Part shown: positions 1 to 8,993 of the stretch, piece after piece
Numbering within the stretch: position 1 is the first letter of the stretch
Layout of the letters: every line of letters starts with the position of its first letter
Assembly (NCBI GenBank): GCA_007130045.1
Contig: SLTG01000070.1
Location: 1 to 33,184 of the forward strand
Reading direction: 5' to 3'
Source of the DNA: Opitutales bacterium
Lineage (GTDB): Bacteria; Verrucomicrobiota; Verrucomicrobiia; Opitutales; T3Sed10-336
DNA: 33,184 nucleotides
Program-made: the position numbers and the translations under genes
The notes under the pieces: model-generated
Database searches by the model: none
Told to the model about the DNA's origin: nothing
The model's input: only the letters and a program-made list of their open reading frames with translations

Positions 1-470
1 CCCTTGCGCAACGACAATATGCGGGTTGGCACCCGATTCAGAGCGATTTTGACCGGGTTTTCTTCTTCACCGAAATCCGCAAGTCGTTGATTCTCGCAAG
101 AGGTGTCGAACTTGGGTTAAGGAGCATCCGGCGGGAATGCGCGTCGTCCGGCGCCGTCGAACGCAATGGAGCGCAGGGTCACGGTATTCATCGTGACGAT
201 AAGCGAATAGACTTTCCGCCGTCATGGTAAGAATCCGCACAATGTCGGACAAACCGCGCCGAGCCGATTGGGGACGATCTGTTATCTTCTTGCTCGGGCA
301 AACTGAAACGGCTATCGTCCGAATGTTGGCAAAACCGGGGCCGCGATCCGGCGAGCCCAGGCAACATTCAACGTCATCGACGTCGTATCACGGAACCCGC
401 AGGTTTCACAGGAGGAACAACATCCAACGATCGATTTTTTCGTCAACACTCACAACCACAGTACGTTACA
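1..470. other. Left flank and acs leader; no gene recognised
   Basis: This stretch precedes acs and holds no protein I recognise. One plus-strand frame is open from base 3 to a TAA at 228-230 (75 codons) without a start inside the window, so it could be the tail of a gene that begins further left. Its translation has no motif I know, and an open frame of this length is not rare at this GC. I see no clear promoter. An AGGAGG-like run near 410-415 has no convincing start codon behind it. Confidence 0.3.
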
Positions 471-475
471 AGGAG
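471..475 (+). promoter_or_regulatory. Ribosome binding site of acs
   Basis: AGGAG lies seven bases before the ATG at 483, a canonical Shine-Dalgarno spacing. It fixes the acs start. Several other genes in the window lack such a clear site. Confidence 0.8.
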
Positions 476-482
476 ACGCCCA

Positions 483-2477
483 ATGGCCGAGACAGAGAAA
501 ACACAATCCACAGAACCGGCATCCGCCGCCAACGACCGCAAGCGGATTCCGCCCGATCCTGCTTTCGCGGCGAAGGCGCACGTCAAGTCGTTCGAGGAAT
601 ACGACCGAATGTACCGCCGATCGATCGATGATCCCGAAGGATTCTGGGGGGACATCGCCGAGACGTTTGAGTGGAAACGGAAATGGTCGAAAGTCCGCGA
701 ATCCACATTTGATGCGCCGGTATCGATCAAGTGGTTCATCGACGGAAAAACGAACGTTTCGGTGAATTGCCTGGACCGCCACCTCGAAACGCGAGGGGAC
801 CAGACTGCTATCATCTGGGAGGGGAATACTCCCGGCGAAGACTCGAAGCTTACCTATCGCGAACTTCATGAAAAGGTTTGCAAACTCGCCAATGCGTTGA
901 AGTCGATCGGCATCACTAAAGGCGACCGGGTCAGCATCTATCTTCAGATGATTCCCGAAGCGGCTGTCGCCTGCCTGGCCTGCGCCCGCATCGGGGCGAT
1001 CCATTCGGTGGTTTTCGGCGCTTTCAGTCCCGACGCGTTGCGCGACCGCATCCAGGACTCCGAGTGCAAGGTCCTGATTACCCAGGACACCGCCCTGCGC
1101 GGCGCGAAGACGGATATTCCGATGAAGGCCGGTGCCGACAAGGCGGTCGCACAATGCCCGAGCATCGAGAATGTCATCGTCGTCAAACGGACCGGCCACG
1201 AAGTGCCGATGACCGAGGGGCGGGACCACTGGTACGACGATCTGATCAAAGACGCGCCGGCGGAATGCGAGCCGGAATGGATGGACGCCGAGGATCCTTT
1301 GTTTATTCTTTACACCTCGGGATCGACGGGCAAGCCGAAGGGAGTCGTGCACACCACCGGCGGGTATATGGTGTACACCGCCAGCACCTTCAAATACATA
1401 TTCGACTACCACGAAGGCGACATCTGGTGGTGCACCGCCGACATCGGCTGGATCACCGGCCACAGCTACATCGTTTACGGTCCCCTTGCCAACGGAGCGA
1501 TCTCGGTCATGTTCGAAGGAGTGCCGACCTATCCCGACGCAGGCCGCTTCTGGGACGTGGTGGACAAGCACAAAGTCACCCAGTTCTACACTGCGCCGAC
1601 CGCCATTCGCTCGCTGATGCGGGAGGGAGAGGAACCGGTCAAAAAGCGCGACCTTTCAAGTCTGAAGGTCCTCGGAACGGTCGGCGAGCCGATCAATCCG
1701 GAGGTCTGGCTGTGGTACCGCGACAACGTAGGCCGCGGGCGTATTCCCGTCGTCGATACATGGTGGCAAACCGAATCCGGCGGCATTCTGATTACGCCTC
1801 TCCCCGGCGCCCACGCGCTTAAACCGGGCAGCGCGTCACGCCCGTTCTTCGGAGTCGAACCGGTCATTCTCGACGACAACGGCAAAGAGGTTCCGCGCGA
1901 ATCATCCGGCAAGCTGTGCATCAAGAAAGCCTGGCCCGGAATCATGCGGACGACGTGGGGCGATCACGAACGCTTTGTTCAGACGTACTTCAGCACCTAC
2001 AAGGGCCTGTATTTCACCGGCGATGGATGTCGCCGGGACGCCGACGGGGACTACTGGCTGCTCGGGCGCGTCGATGACGTCATCAACATCTCCGGGCACC
2101 GCCTCGGTACCGCCGAGGTTGAGAGCGCGCTTCTGACCCATCCTTCCGTCGCGGAAGCGGCCGTCGTCGGGTTTCCCCACGACATCAAGGGGCAGGGAAT
2201 CTACGCCTACGTGACGCTGAAAGCGGGAGTGGAAGCGACCCCCGAACTGAAGAAGGAACTCGTGAAACAAGTCCGCAGCGAGATCGGTCCGATCGCGAGC
2301 CCGGATGTGATTCAATGGGCGCCGGGACTCCCGAAGACCCGTTCCGGCAAGATCATGCGCCGAATCCTTCGCAAGATCGCCGAAGGCGAAGCCGACAAGG
2401 TTGGAGACACCTCCACTCTCGCGGATCCCTCCGTGGTCGAAAGCCTGATCTCGGAGGCGGTGAATCGAAACGGATAG
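483..2477 (+). CDS. acs: Acetyl-coenzyme A synthetase (AMP-forming)
   Basis: Converts acetate, ATP and CoA to acetyl-CoA, AMP and pyrophosphate through an acetyl-adenylate, in the cytoplasm. The 664-residue product has the usual length for the family. The N-terminal acetyl-CoA synthetase region (about 35-95) is followed by the AMP-binding core with the phosphate-loop motif [11 protein letters not shown] at residues 277-287 and the adenylate motif TWWQTESGG near 430. The mobile C-terminal domain contains [11 protein letters not shown], with Lys623 as the conserved catalytic lysine that is reversibly acetylated in characterised homologues. The start is set by the AGGAG site. It stands alone, with hairpins downstream, so it is probably monocistronic. 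Identification is firm. Confidence 0.98.
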   Translation: MAETEKTQSTEPASAANDRKRIPPDPAFAAKAHVKSFEEYDRMYRRSIDDPEGFWGDIAETFEWKRKWSKVRESTFDAPVSIKWFIDGKTNVSVNCLDRHLETRGDQTAIIWEGNTPGEDSKLTYRELHEKVCKLANALKSIGITKGDRVSIYLQMIPEAAVACLACARIGAIHSVVFGAFSPDALRDRIQDSECKVLITQDTALRGAKTDIPMKAGADKAVAQCPSIENVIVVKRTGHEVPMTEGRDHWYDDLIKDAPAECEPEWMDAEDPLFILYTSGSTGKPKGVVHTTGGYMVYTASTFKYIFDYHEGDIWWCTADIGWITGHSYIVYGPLANGAISVMFEGVPTYPDAGRFWDVVDKHKVTQFYTAPTAIRSLMREGEEPVKKRDLSSLKVLGTVGEPINPEVWLWYRDNVGRGRIPVVDTWWQTESGGILITPLPGAHALKPGSASRPFFGVEPVILDDNGKEVPRESSGKLCIKKAWPGIMRTTWGDHERFVQTYFSTYKGLYFTGDGCRRDADGDYWLLGRVDDVINISGHRLGTAEVESALLTHPSVAEAAVVGFPHDIKGQGIYAYVTLKAGVEATPELKKELVKQVRSEIGPIASPDVIQWAPGLPKTRSGKIMRRILRKIAEGEADKVGDTSTLADPSVVESLISEAVNRNG

Positions 2478-2499
2478 ACGAGCGGGTTCAGTCAAATCC

Positions 2500-2552
2500 C
2501 CGGTGCTCACGCACCGGCCTCCGCGAGGACGGGCTTCAATGCGGGCCCGTCC
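2500..2552 (+). terminator. Two stem-loops downstream of acs
   Basis: A hairpin with arms CCGGTGC (2500-2506) and GCACCGG (2511-2517) and a four-base loop starts 22 bases after the acs stop. A second has arms GGACGGGC (2527-2534) and GCCCGTCC (2545-2552). Neither is followed by a T run, so they are not classic intrinsic terminators. They may stop transcription with Rho or protect the 3' end of the acs mRNA. Confidence 0.5.
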
Positions 2553-2719
2553 GTCGCGTCCCGCAACCGTGTACCGATCGCTCAACGACCGAAGCGGAAA
2601 TCTCATTGAGCGAAGCGGGGTGAAGGACAGGGGGAAACCGCGCGGAGATCACCCGATTACTTTAAGCGGTCAACATTCTGGAAAATCCAAATCTGGAATG
2701 GCTCTTCACGAACGACCAC

Positions 2720-3094
2720 ATGGACGAACTGGTCTACCTGCGAGGAACCGCGCACGTCCTGGACGACATGGACCGCATCGAAGAGGCATGGAACCGGATG
2801 CCGGACAAGAGCCGGGCCTATTTTCTCCCCTGCCAGACCTGTGGAATCAAGTTTCTGATCGTTGAGACGCGCATTGAATCCATCGAGTACCGCGTTCCCT
2901 GCGAAGAAGGCTATTTCCACTTCGCGGGAAAAGACATCGCCAGAGCGGCTTCGGCGAAGCGAGAACGACTTTCAGGTGTCGGCGGGGGAGCTGAAGCGTA
3001 CGCCAAGATCCTGGAGAAGACCGTCGCTAATGTCGTAAATCCACCCGTACACATTAAGTTCTTGCGCCCGCCGCCAGGCGTCCTGCACGACTGA
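2720..3094 (+). CDS. Hypothetical small protein, convergent overlap with can
   Basis: I do not recognise this 124-residue product. Its first 84 codons lie outside can and look coding: third positions are mostly G or C, and the sequence reads as a plausible acidic globular protein with a CxxC (PCQTCG, about residues 37-42) and a further Cys near 64. The last 123 bases run antisense to the 3' end of can, so the C-terminus may be partly accidental. The frame is open upstream of the ATG as far as a TAA at 2663-2665, and that stretch also reads well (NILENPNLEWLF), but it has no ATG, GTG or TTG. The true start may therefore be non-canonical, or an upstream start may have been lost. No ribosome binding site is visible. 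Confidence 0.4.
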   Translation: MDELVYLRGTAHVLDDMDRIEEAWNRMPDKSRAYFLPCQTCGIKFLIVETRIESIEYRVPCEEGYFHFAGKDIARAASAKRERLSGVGGGAEAYAKILEKTVANVVNPPVHIKFLRPPPGVLHD

Positions 3095-3580
3095 AGTCTG
3101 CGTAACGTTGTAGGCCTGCTCGACCACATTCAGCTCGCAAAGCCGATCGACGACCGATTCTGGAGAATCGAGGCTTTTCAGATTCTCGCGCTCGCGGCGG
3201 TAGATGTCAGTCATGTGGCGCAGCCAGTTATCGATCATCCCGTTCGGGGTGCCGTCCACTGCCGCCTTGACTCCTCCGCAACCGTAATGCCCGCAGACGA
3301 TTACGTGACGAACTTTCAGGACTTCGATAGCGAACTGGAGAACCGAAAGGCAATTCATATCGCTGTGAACGACAAGATTGCCCACGTTTCGATGAACGAA
3401 GAGCTCTCCGGGAAGCAGTCCGACAATCTCGTTGGCGGGAACGCGACTGTCCGCGCAGCCGATCCACAGGTATTCGGGTTTCTGCTGGGCGGCGAGTTTG
3501 CGGAAAAACCCGGGATCCTCCCGTTCGATTCGCGCGGCCCATTTCCGGTTGTTCTCTATAAGGTGTGGCAGTGAACTCAT
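2972..3580 (-). CDS. can: Beta-class carbonic anhydrase
   Basis: Zinc enzyme that interconverts CO2 and bicarbonate, supplying bicarbonate to carboxylases and balancing pH. The 202-residue product aligns by eye with E. coli Can along its whole length. The zinc ligands Cys42 and Asp44 (in IGCADSRVP) and His98 and Cys101 (in CGHYGCGG) fall at the same residue numbers as in the E. coli enzyme. The HRNVGNLV segment and the C-terminal GWIYDISDGLLQDLGV are also typical. The C-terminus is slightly shorter than in E. coli. The start is an ATG at 3580 without an obvious ribosome binding site. It lies 94 bases downstream of recJ on the same strand and may be co-transcribed with it. The 3' end overlaps a possible gene on the other strand. 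Confidence 0.96.
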   Translation of the reverse strand: MSSLPHLIENNRKWAARIEREDPGFFRKLAAQQKPEYLWIGCADSRVPANEIVGLLPGELFVHRNVGNLVVHSDMNCLSVLQFAIEVLKVRHVIVCGHYGCGGVKAAVDGTPNGMIDNWLRHMTDIYRRERENLKSLDSPESVVDRLCELNVVEQAYNVTQTSVVQDAWRRAQELNVYGWIYDISDGLLQDLGVRFSSPADT

Positions 3581-3674
3581 TGGTCGTTGCAGGGGACGTT
3601 ACAGGAATCCCCCGTTGAAGTCGATACGAAGAACGGAGTTGTTTCCGCCCGCGCAGCCCCGGGATTACCCCGCC

Positions 3675-5387
3675 TCACTTCGAGGCGCGCCAGTCCATCA
3701 TCTCAAGCTGCGGATACTGCCTTCCGCCGTGGTCATTTCGATAGACGCGAAAGATAAAATCCAACGGTTTATTCAATGGCGGCATGTCATGGGCCTTCTT
3801 CCAGGCCACGCCGAAAAGTCGTCTGCCCTGTCGATTCTCAATTTCGAAACGGAAATGACACTCCTGGAAAACGCGCGGCGGCCGCCGCAGCTCCACCTTC
3901 CGGACACCGAACAACGGTTCGGGATTCCCCTGACCGAAGGGACACAGGAGGTCCAGTTCGCATAGAAAGGCGTCGTTGACGTCCTCCAGCTCGATCCATG
4001 CCGCCACCGTAAGTTCGGGCGAGGGGATCGCTCCGGAGAAAAACTCCTCGACCGTCCGTGCGAACCGCTTCTGAAACTCAGGCACGTTTTTACAAGGCAG
4101 AGAAACTCCAACCGCCAGCGGATGCCCGCCCCAATTGTCGAGAATGTCGTCGCATTGTTCGAGGACCCGCACCAGGTTCAGCCCCTTGATACCGCGGCCC
4201 GACCCCTTCGCCAACTCGCCTTCCTTGCCCAGGACGATCGCCGGCCGGTTGTACTTGCGGGAGATTCGGCTCGCCACAATTCCAACCACTCCCGGATGCC
4301 AGCCGCCGTTGTAAAGGACGATGCCGGTCAGCGGAGCATCGAACTCCTCGACGATTCGGTCGGCCTCCTCGACAATTCCGCGCTCAATTTCCTGGCGCTC
4401 CCTGTTGTAATCGTCGAGTTGTCGGGCGATCTTGACACACGACGCAAAATTCCCGCTCAGCAGCATCTTGACGGGGAGGGCGGCGTCGGCGAGGCGCCCG
4501 CACGCGTTGATACGCGGCCCCAGCCGGAATGAAATCTCCACCGGCCCGATCCGGTCGCCATCCTTCATCCCGGCAACCTGCGACAGCGCCCGCACTCCAT
4601 GTCTGCGGTTCTCGTTCAACACGGCGAGCCCGTGGCGGGCGAGAATGCGGTTCTCGTCGCGCAACGGTACAAGGTCAGCGATCGTCCCCATGGCGACCAG
4701 GTCGAGGTAATCCTTGAGTTCGATATCCCATCCGCCCGAATCCTTGCGCTCCCTCAGGCATTTGAGGATCCCGTGCACGAGCTTGAACGCGAGACCGACG
4801 GCGCTGAGATTCGTCCACGGCCGGATGGTATCCGCTTCAATGTGCGGGTTCACGACGATACAATCATCGGGAATCCCCTCCACCGCACGATGGTGGTCCA
4901 CGATGATGACATCGACTCCTCGGGAACAAAGCACCTTGACCTCGCTGCGCGAGTTCGTTCCGCAATCGACGGCCAGCAGAAGATCCGGTTGAAAATCCGT
5001 CAACACCCGCTCCACCGCCTGAGCGCTCAGCCCGTATCCTTCTTCCATCCGGCGCGGCACCACGAATTCGGGTTTCATGCCCAACCGGCCGAACGCGGAC
5101 ACGAGCAAAACCACGCTTGTGACCCCGTCGACATCGTAATCCCCGAAAACAACCACCTTCTCGCTCCGATCCCTGGCATCCACAATTCGCTCGCCCGCGG
5201 CTTTTAAATTCGGAATCCGGAAGGGATCCCCGAGTTCCTGCAGCCTGGGCTTCAGATATTCGCGCACGCCCTCAACGTCCTGAATCCCAAGACGGGCGAT
5301 CACTTCGGCGAGGGTGGCGCTTACCCCGAGTTCCCGGCTCAGGGTTTTGATACGTTCCTCCTCCACGGGAACGTATTTCCAGCGCAT
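3675..5387 (-). CDS. recJ: Single-stranded-DNA-specific exonuclease RecJ
   Basis: A 5'-to-3' single-strand DNA exonuclease used in recombination and in mismatch and base excision repair. The 570-residue product (E. coli RecJ has 577) carries the DHH-superfamily metal motifs: GDYDVDG at 82-88, AVDCGTN around Asp141, and VDHH with Asp164-His165-His166. It also has the DHHA1-type GGHPLAVGVSL motif and the late GRLADA segment. I chose the ATG at 5387 (MRWKYVPVEE); a TTG ten codons earlier at 5417 is possible. It follows secDF on the same strand after about 340 bases, a gene neighbourhood seen in other bacteria. Identification is firm; only the start is uncertain. Confidence 0.96.
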   Translation of the reverse strand: MRWKYVPVEEERIKTLSRELGVSATLAEVIARLGIQDVEGVREYLKPRLQELGDPFRIPNLKAAGERIVDARDRSEKVVVFGDYDVDGVTSVVLLVSAFGRLGMKPEFVVPRRMEEGYGLSAQAVERVLTDFQPDLLLAVDCGTNSRSEVKVLCSRGVDVIIVDHHRAVEGIPDDCIVVNPHIEADTIRPWTNLSAVGLAFKLVHGILKCLRERKDSGGWDIELKDYLDLVAMGTIADLVPLRDENRILARHGLAVLNENRRHGVRALSQVAGMKDGDRIGPVEISFRLGPRINACGRLADAALPVKMLLSGNFASCVKIARQLDDYNRERQEIERGIVEEADRIVEEFDAPLTGIVLYNGGWHPGVVGIVASRISRKYNRPAIVLGKEGELAKGSGRGIKGLNLVRVLEQCDDILDNWGGHPLAVGVSLPCKNVPEFQKRFARTVEEFFSGAIPSPELTVAAWIELEDVNDAFLCELDLLCPFGQGNPEPLFGVRKVELRRPPRVFQECHFRFEIENRQGRRLFGVAWKKAHDMPPLNKPLDFIFRVYRNDHGGRQYPQLEMMDWRASK

Positions 5388-5728
5388 GCTTTGCTTTGAC
5401 GAAATGGGCGGCTCCAATAGTTAAATTCCTATTTGAAATATCGATTATCGTATTCACTTATAGCGCTGGTGACGGAAAACCCGGCTCTCGGGACCGGAAA
5501 GGGGCGGTCCGATCATTTCAGCGGGAAGCCTCAGTGCGGATCTGCGCCAGCAAAATCGCGGCAGCATCGACAGCCAAGGAAAGCACTTTCCCATGGCTTA
5601 TCGGATTCGGTCCAGTTTGACAAACAAAAATTGTCATTCTCGAACCGGAAACGGCCGGGAAAGCATCAGAAGGGGATTCATCCGTCAGAGCCGGGACAAT
5701 GAAGGAGGACTCGCTTCCCCGCGCACTC
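5388..5728. other. Intergenic region between secDF and recJ
   Basis: No gene is recognised here. A hairpin with arms GGACCG (5491-5496) and CGGTCC (5505-5510) could end secDF transcription on the minus strand, but it lies over 200 bases past the secDF stop and has no T run. The AT-richer stretch 5420-5465 directly upstream of recJ is the likeliest place for a recJ promoter, with TATAAG- and GATAAT-like hexamers on the minus strand but no good -35 partner. I found no pattern of a known structured RNA such as SRP RNA. Confidence 0.35.
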
Positions 5729-8284
5729 CTACTTTGCGGCCTTCGTCGCGGACGACCATTCGTAGTTGGGCAGGACATCCTTGCGCTCCTCGACGTGACG
5801 ACGGTCTCCCTTGTGCCACCAGAAGAAGATCGGGCTGGCGATAAAGATCGACGAGAATGTTCCGGTCAGGATGCCGACGATAAAGGTAAACGAAAAGTCG
5901 TTGATGACGCCGCCTCCGAAAACAAAGAGTGACGTCGTCGCGAGCAACGTCGTGACACTCGTGATGATCGTTCGCGGCAGGACGCGGTTGATCGACTTGT
6001 TGACGATATCCTTGAGTGAGGAATTCGGGTCCAGCCCGAGTTCCTCCCGTATTCGGTCAAACGCCACAATGGTATCGTTGATCGAATAACCGGCGACCAT
6101 GAGAATGGCCGCGACCATGGGCGCCGAGAGCTGGCGTCCGCTCAGGACAAAGATCCCGATCACCATGAGCAAGTCGTGAATCACGGCGACGACCGCGCCC
6201 ACGCCGTACCCCATCTCGAAACGCAAAGCAACGTAGAGGAGGATGCCGATCAGGGCGACGCCGATCGCGATGAAGGCATTGCGCATGATCTCCGCGCCGA
6301 CCGCCGGCCCGATGCGCGTTTCCCCGATCACCGTCAGACCCGCCTCCGGGAAGGCTTCCGTCAGGGCGGCGAAGACCGCGTTTCCCTGTTCAGGCCCCGT
6401 CTGAAGGCGGAGGGTTTCCCTTTCTTCCCCAATCATGCTCTGGTAGACCGGAAGGACTTCACCCAGGTTGTTCTCGGCCGCAATCCGTTCGATATCCGCC
6501 GTGCCCAACCTCTCTTCAAATTGAATCAGCAACTGGTCGCCGCCGGCGAAATCGATGCCGTAAATGCGATCGCCCTTGTAGGCGATGACGGCGATACCGA
6601 TGGCAACGATCGTCCAGGACGCCGCAAACGCCGGCTTCCGGTACTTGAGAAAATCGATCTTCGAGTCGTGCAGAACGGATAGCATCGACAGCTTTTTCAG
6701 GAAACCGGAGTTCACCAGAAGCTCGAGAAAGAGCCGGGTGATGACCAGGGCGCCGAACATGGAGGTAAAGACACCGATGGCCAGTGTTACCCCGAAACCC
6801 TTGACCGGACCGCTGCCGAAATAAATGAGTATCCCCGCGGTCAGGAGGGTCGTGATATTGGCGTCGATAATCGCCGACAGCGCCTTCTCGTAACCCGATG
6901 TGAGCGCGGTGGACAGTTTCTTGCCGAGTTTCAGTTCCTCCCGTATTCGCTCGAACACCAGGATGTTCGCGTCCACGGCGATCCCCATCGTCAGAACGAT
7001 ACCGGCGATTCCCGGGAGGGTAAGCGTGGCGCCGATGCTCGAGAGAACGCCGAGAATGATCACGAGGTTCAGACCCAGCGTCACACAGGCAATAATCCCG
7101 GCGAACATGTAATAAACGATCATGAACGCAATCACCAGAAGCGCGCCATACAGGGCGGCGTTCATGCCCTGACGAATCGAGTCCTCGGCGAGCGTGGGCC
7201 CGACCTCGTACATTTCCTCCAGCTCCAGGGGCAGGTCGAGCGGATTGTTGAGAACGTTGGCGAGTTCCTCAGCCTCCCGCTGGGTGAAGCGTCCGGTAAT
7301 CTGTGCACGGCCCCCGCGAATTTCCTGCCGGACCGTCGGTGCCGAATAAAGCTCCCCGTCTAGAACAATCGCGAGCTGCCCGATCGTTCCGGTTCGCTGG
7401 TTCTCCTCTGCGATCTCGCGGGTGAGGTCCGCAAACAACCGTCCGCCCTCCTGGGTGAACTCCAGGTTAACCTGGTAGCCTCCGGTCATTTCCCCCATCG
7501 ACGCTCGCGCGTTCGTCACGGATTCCCCGGTGAGCCGGGGAATCCGGTGAACAAAGTGAGGGATTTCCTGCCGCCGGCCATCATCGTCAAAGCGCTCCAG
7601 GGTGAGCACCCGGTAATTCGGCGGGTACTCATCTTCGGGAGTCGTCCGCGGATCGAGTTCGCGGTGAACGACGCTGAATTCGAGGAGAGCCGGTTTCTGG
7701 AGCTGCTCGGCGGCGTCGGGATTGTCGCGGGTCGTCAGACCCGGCAGCTGCACCTCAATGCGGTTGTCGCCGACCGGACGAATCACGGGCTCGGCCACAC
7801 CGAGTCCGTCGGCGCGGCTGCGGATGATTTCGATCGCCTTCTTCAATTGGTCTTCCCGGCGCCACGGCTCGATGTCGTCGTCCGGTTCCGGCGCGCGCAG
7901 AGTGAACGCCACGCCCCCGCGGAGGTCGAGACCGGGCTGAAGCTTCGGCTGCGACCGCTTCAGCAGCTCCGCCATGAGAATGTCGTTGCGGCGTTCGATA
8001 TTGACCAGTCCTCTTTCCAGCGGAATGTGCGGAAAGAAACGCGATATATCAATGTCCTCCTCCGCGGCGATCCGCTTCATTGCCATGAATACGCTGGGTT
8101 GCTCGCCCGCTTCCACCCTTTCATGAGCGCGGGAAATGAGCTCGTCGAACTCCTCGATGTGCGCGGAGGCTTCCGCCTGGATGTAATCCTCGAACGGGGT
8201 ATCGCGGAAAGGGATCAGATTGACGATCGCCCACGTGACCACAAGAGAGGAAACGATGAGCTTCCAGTAGATACTGCCTGTCAT
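5729..8284 (-). CDS. secDF: Fused protein translocase subunit SecDF
   Basis: Membrane partner of SecYEG that uses the proton gradient to pull exported proteins across the inner membrane. The 851-residue protein joins SecD and SecF in one chain, as in Bacillus subtilis SecDF, whereas many bacteria have two genes. The SecD half has an N-terminal membrane helix (about 8-26), the LDLRGGVAF motif at 119-127, a large extracytoplasmic domain to about 395, then five helices that include TMGIAVDANILVFERIREEL. The SecF half begins near 600 (FLKYRKPAFAAS), with its own extracytoplasmic domain and the matching GYSINDTIVAFDRIREEL. It starts 21 bases after yajC ends, so the two form an operon. Confidence 0.97.
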   Translation of the reverse strand: MTGSIYWKLIVSSLVVTWAIVNLIPFRDTPFEDYIQAEASAHIEEFDELISRAHERVEAGEQPSVFMAMKRIAAEEDIDISRFFPHIPLERGLVNIERRNDILMAELLKRSQPKLQPGLDLRGGVAFTLRAPEPDDDIEPWRREDQLKKAIEIIRSRADGLGVAEPVIRPVGDNRIEVQLPGLTTRDNPDAAEQLQKPALLEFSVVHRELDPRTTPEDEYPPNYRVLTLERFDDDGRRQEIPHFVHRIPRLTGESVTNARASMGEMTGGYQVNLEFTQEGGRLFADLTREIAEENQRTGTIGQLAIVLDGELYSAPTVRQEIRGGRAQITGRFTQREAEELANVLNNPLDLPLELEEMYEVGPTLAEDSIRQGMNAALYGALLVIAFMIVYYMFAGIIACVTLGLNLVIILGVLSSIGATLTLPGIAGIVLTMGIAVDANILVFERIREELKLGKKLSTALTSGYEKALSAIIDANITTLLTAGILIYFGSGPVKGFGVTLAIGVFTSMFGALVITRLFLELLVNSGFLKKLSMLSVLHDSKIDFLKYRKPAFAASWTIVAIGIAVIAYKGDRIYGIDFAGGDQLLIQFEERLGTADIERIAAENNLGEVLPVYQSMIGEERETLRLQTGPEQGNAVFAALTEAFPEAGLTVIGETRIGPAVGAEIMRNAFIAIGVALIGILLYVALRFEMGYGVGAVVAVIHDLLMVIGIFVLSGRQLSAPMVAAILMVAGYSINDTIVAFDRIREELGLDPNSSLKDIVNKSINRVLPRTIITSVTTLLATTSLFVFGGGVINDFSFTFIVGILTGTFSSIFIASPIFFWWHKGDRRHVEERKDVLPNYEWSSATKAAK

Positions 8285-8305
8285 ATACTTCTAAATAAAA
8301 AGGGG

Positions 8306-8638
8306 TTAGGTTGCTTTCTTTTCCACGCTCTGGATGAAACTCTTATTCACCTCGACCTTCGTGTTGTCGGCGACCTTGACGACAAAACGGTCGTCCTTGA
8401 CATTCGTCACCACGCCGTAAACTCCGCCCGTGGTCATGACCTCGTCACCGGTCCCGACCCGGGAGACCATAGTCTGGTGATCCTTCTGCCGCTTCCTGTG
8501 CGGCGCGACGATCAAGAACCACATCGCGGCGAAAATCAGGCCCCAGATCAGGATAACGGGCCCGATTCCGCCACCGCCGGGACCGCCCGGTGAGGCGAAA
8601 ATCAAATAAATTGCAGTTTCGTTCGACAAATTCTCCAT
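8306..8638 (-). CDS. yajC: Preprotein translocase accessory subunit YajC
   Basis: Small single-span membrane protein that associates with SecDF. The 110-residue product has a glycine-rich N-terminus (SPGGPGGGG), one membrane helix at about 25-43, then the family pattern PHRKRQKDHQTMVSRVGTGDEVMTTGGVYG and a short beta-rich cytoplasmic tail. Its length and its place directly before secDF are typical. The ATG is at 8638. A TTGACA hexamer on the minus strand at 8691-8696 could be a -35 element for this operon, although I see no good -10 box at the right distance. Confidence 0.95.
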   Translation of the reverse strand: MENLSNETAIYLIFASPGGPGGGGIGPVILIWGLIFAAMWFLIVAPHRKRQKDHQTMVSRVGTGDEVMTTGGVYGVVTNVKDDRFVVKVADNTKVEVNKSFIQSVEKKAT

Positions 8639-8993
8639 TGCTCAGATGCTTTCGTTCCGGAAATCCAAAGGGCCAATCAACTTGAGCCGGTGTCAAAAAG
8701 CAAGCCCATTCATCCTAAATTCACTTCCGGTTTCGCGGCCTCGATTCCGGGTAACGGAATCCCGGGAGCGACAGGCGATGGGCGCCTGCCCGCACTGCGC
8801 GACCGGAACCGAACGGGCTCCGCATTTTTTGGGCTCGCTTCAAATCGCTTCGCCCCTCAAGTATAGCCGGTTCTGTCAAACTGCGCACCGATGAACGCCA
8901 ATTGATTATGAAACAGACCGTGAACGCATCGCACGCCCGCCAGGGGACTCCGGCTTGCCGCGCGGATCCCGAAGGCTCCACCCTTTTCCCAAG
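8639..8993. other. Divergent intergenic region between yajC and speA
   Basis: This region should hold the promoters of both the yajC-secDF operon and speA. A minus-strand TTGACA lies at 8691-8696. Two stem-loops sit in the middle: GATTCCG (8743-8749) with CGGAATC (8755-8761), and CAGGCG with CGCCTG flanking a short loop around 8772-8789. Neither has a T run. I see no gene and no riboswitch I know. The function of the paired hairpins is unknown; they could act on the leader of either gene. Confidence 0.4.

Noticed and set aside
450-1571. A 373-codon minus-strand open frame across acs
   Set aside because: Antisense to the acs core domain; no independent evidence.
5388-5728. Possible SRP RNA or other structured RNA near secDF
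   Set aside because: The conserved SRP tetraloop and internal-loop sequence is absent on both strands.
7547-8593. Plus-strand open frame across secDF and yajC
   Set aside because: Shadow of two well-supported genes.
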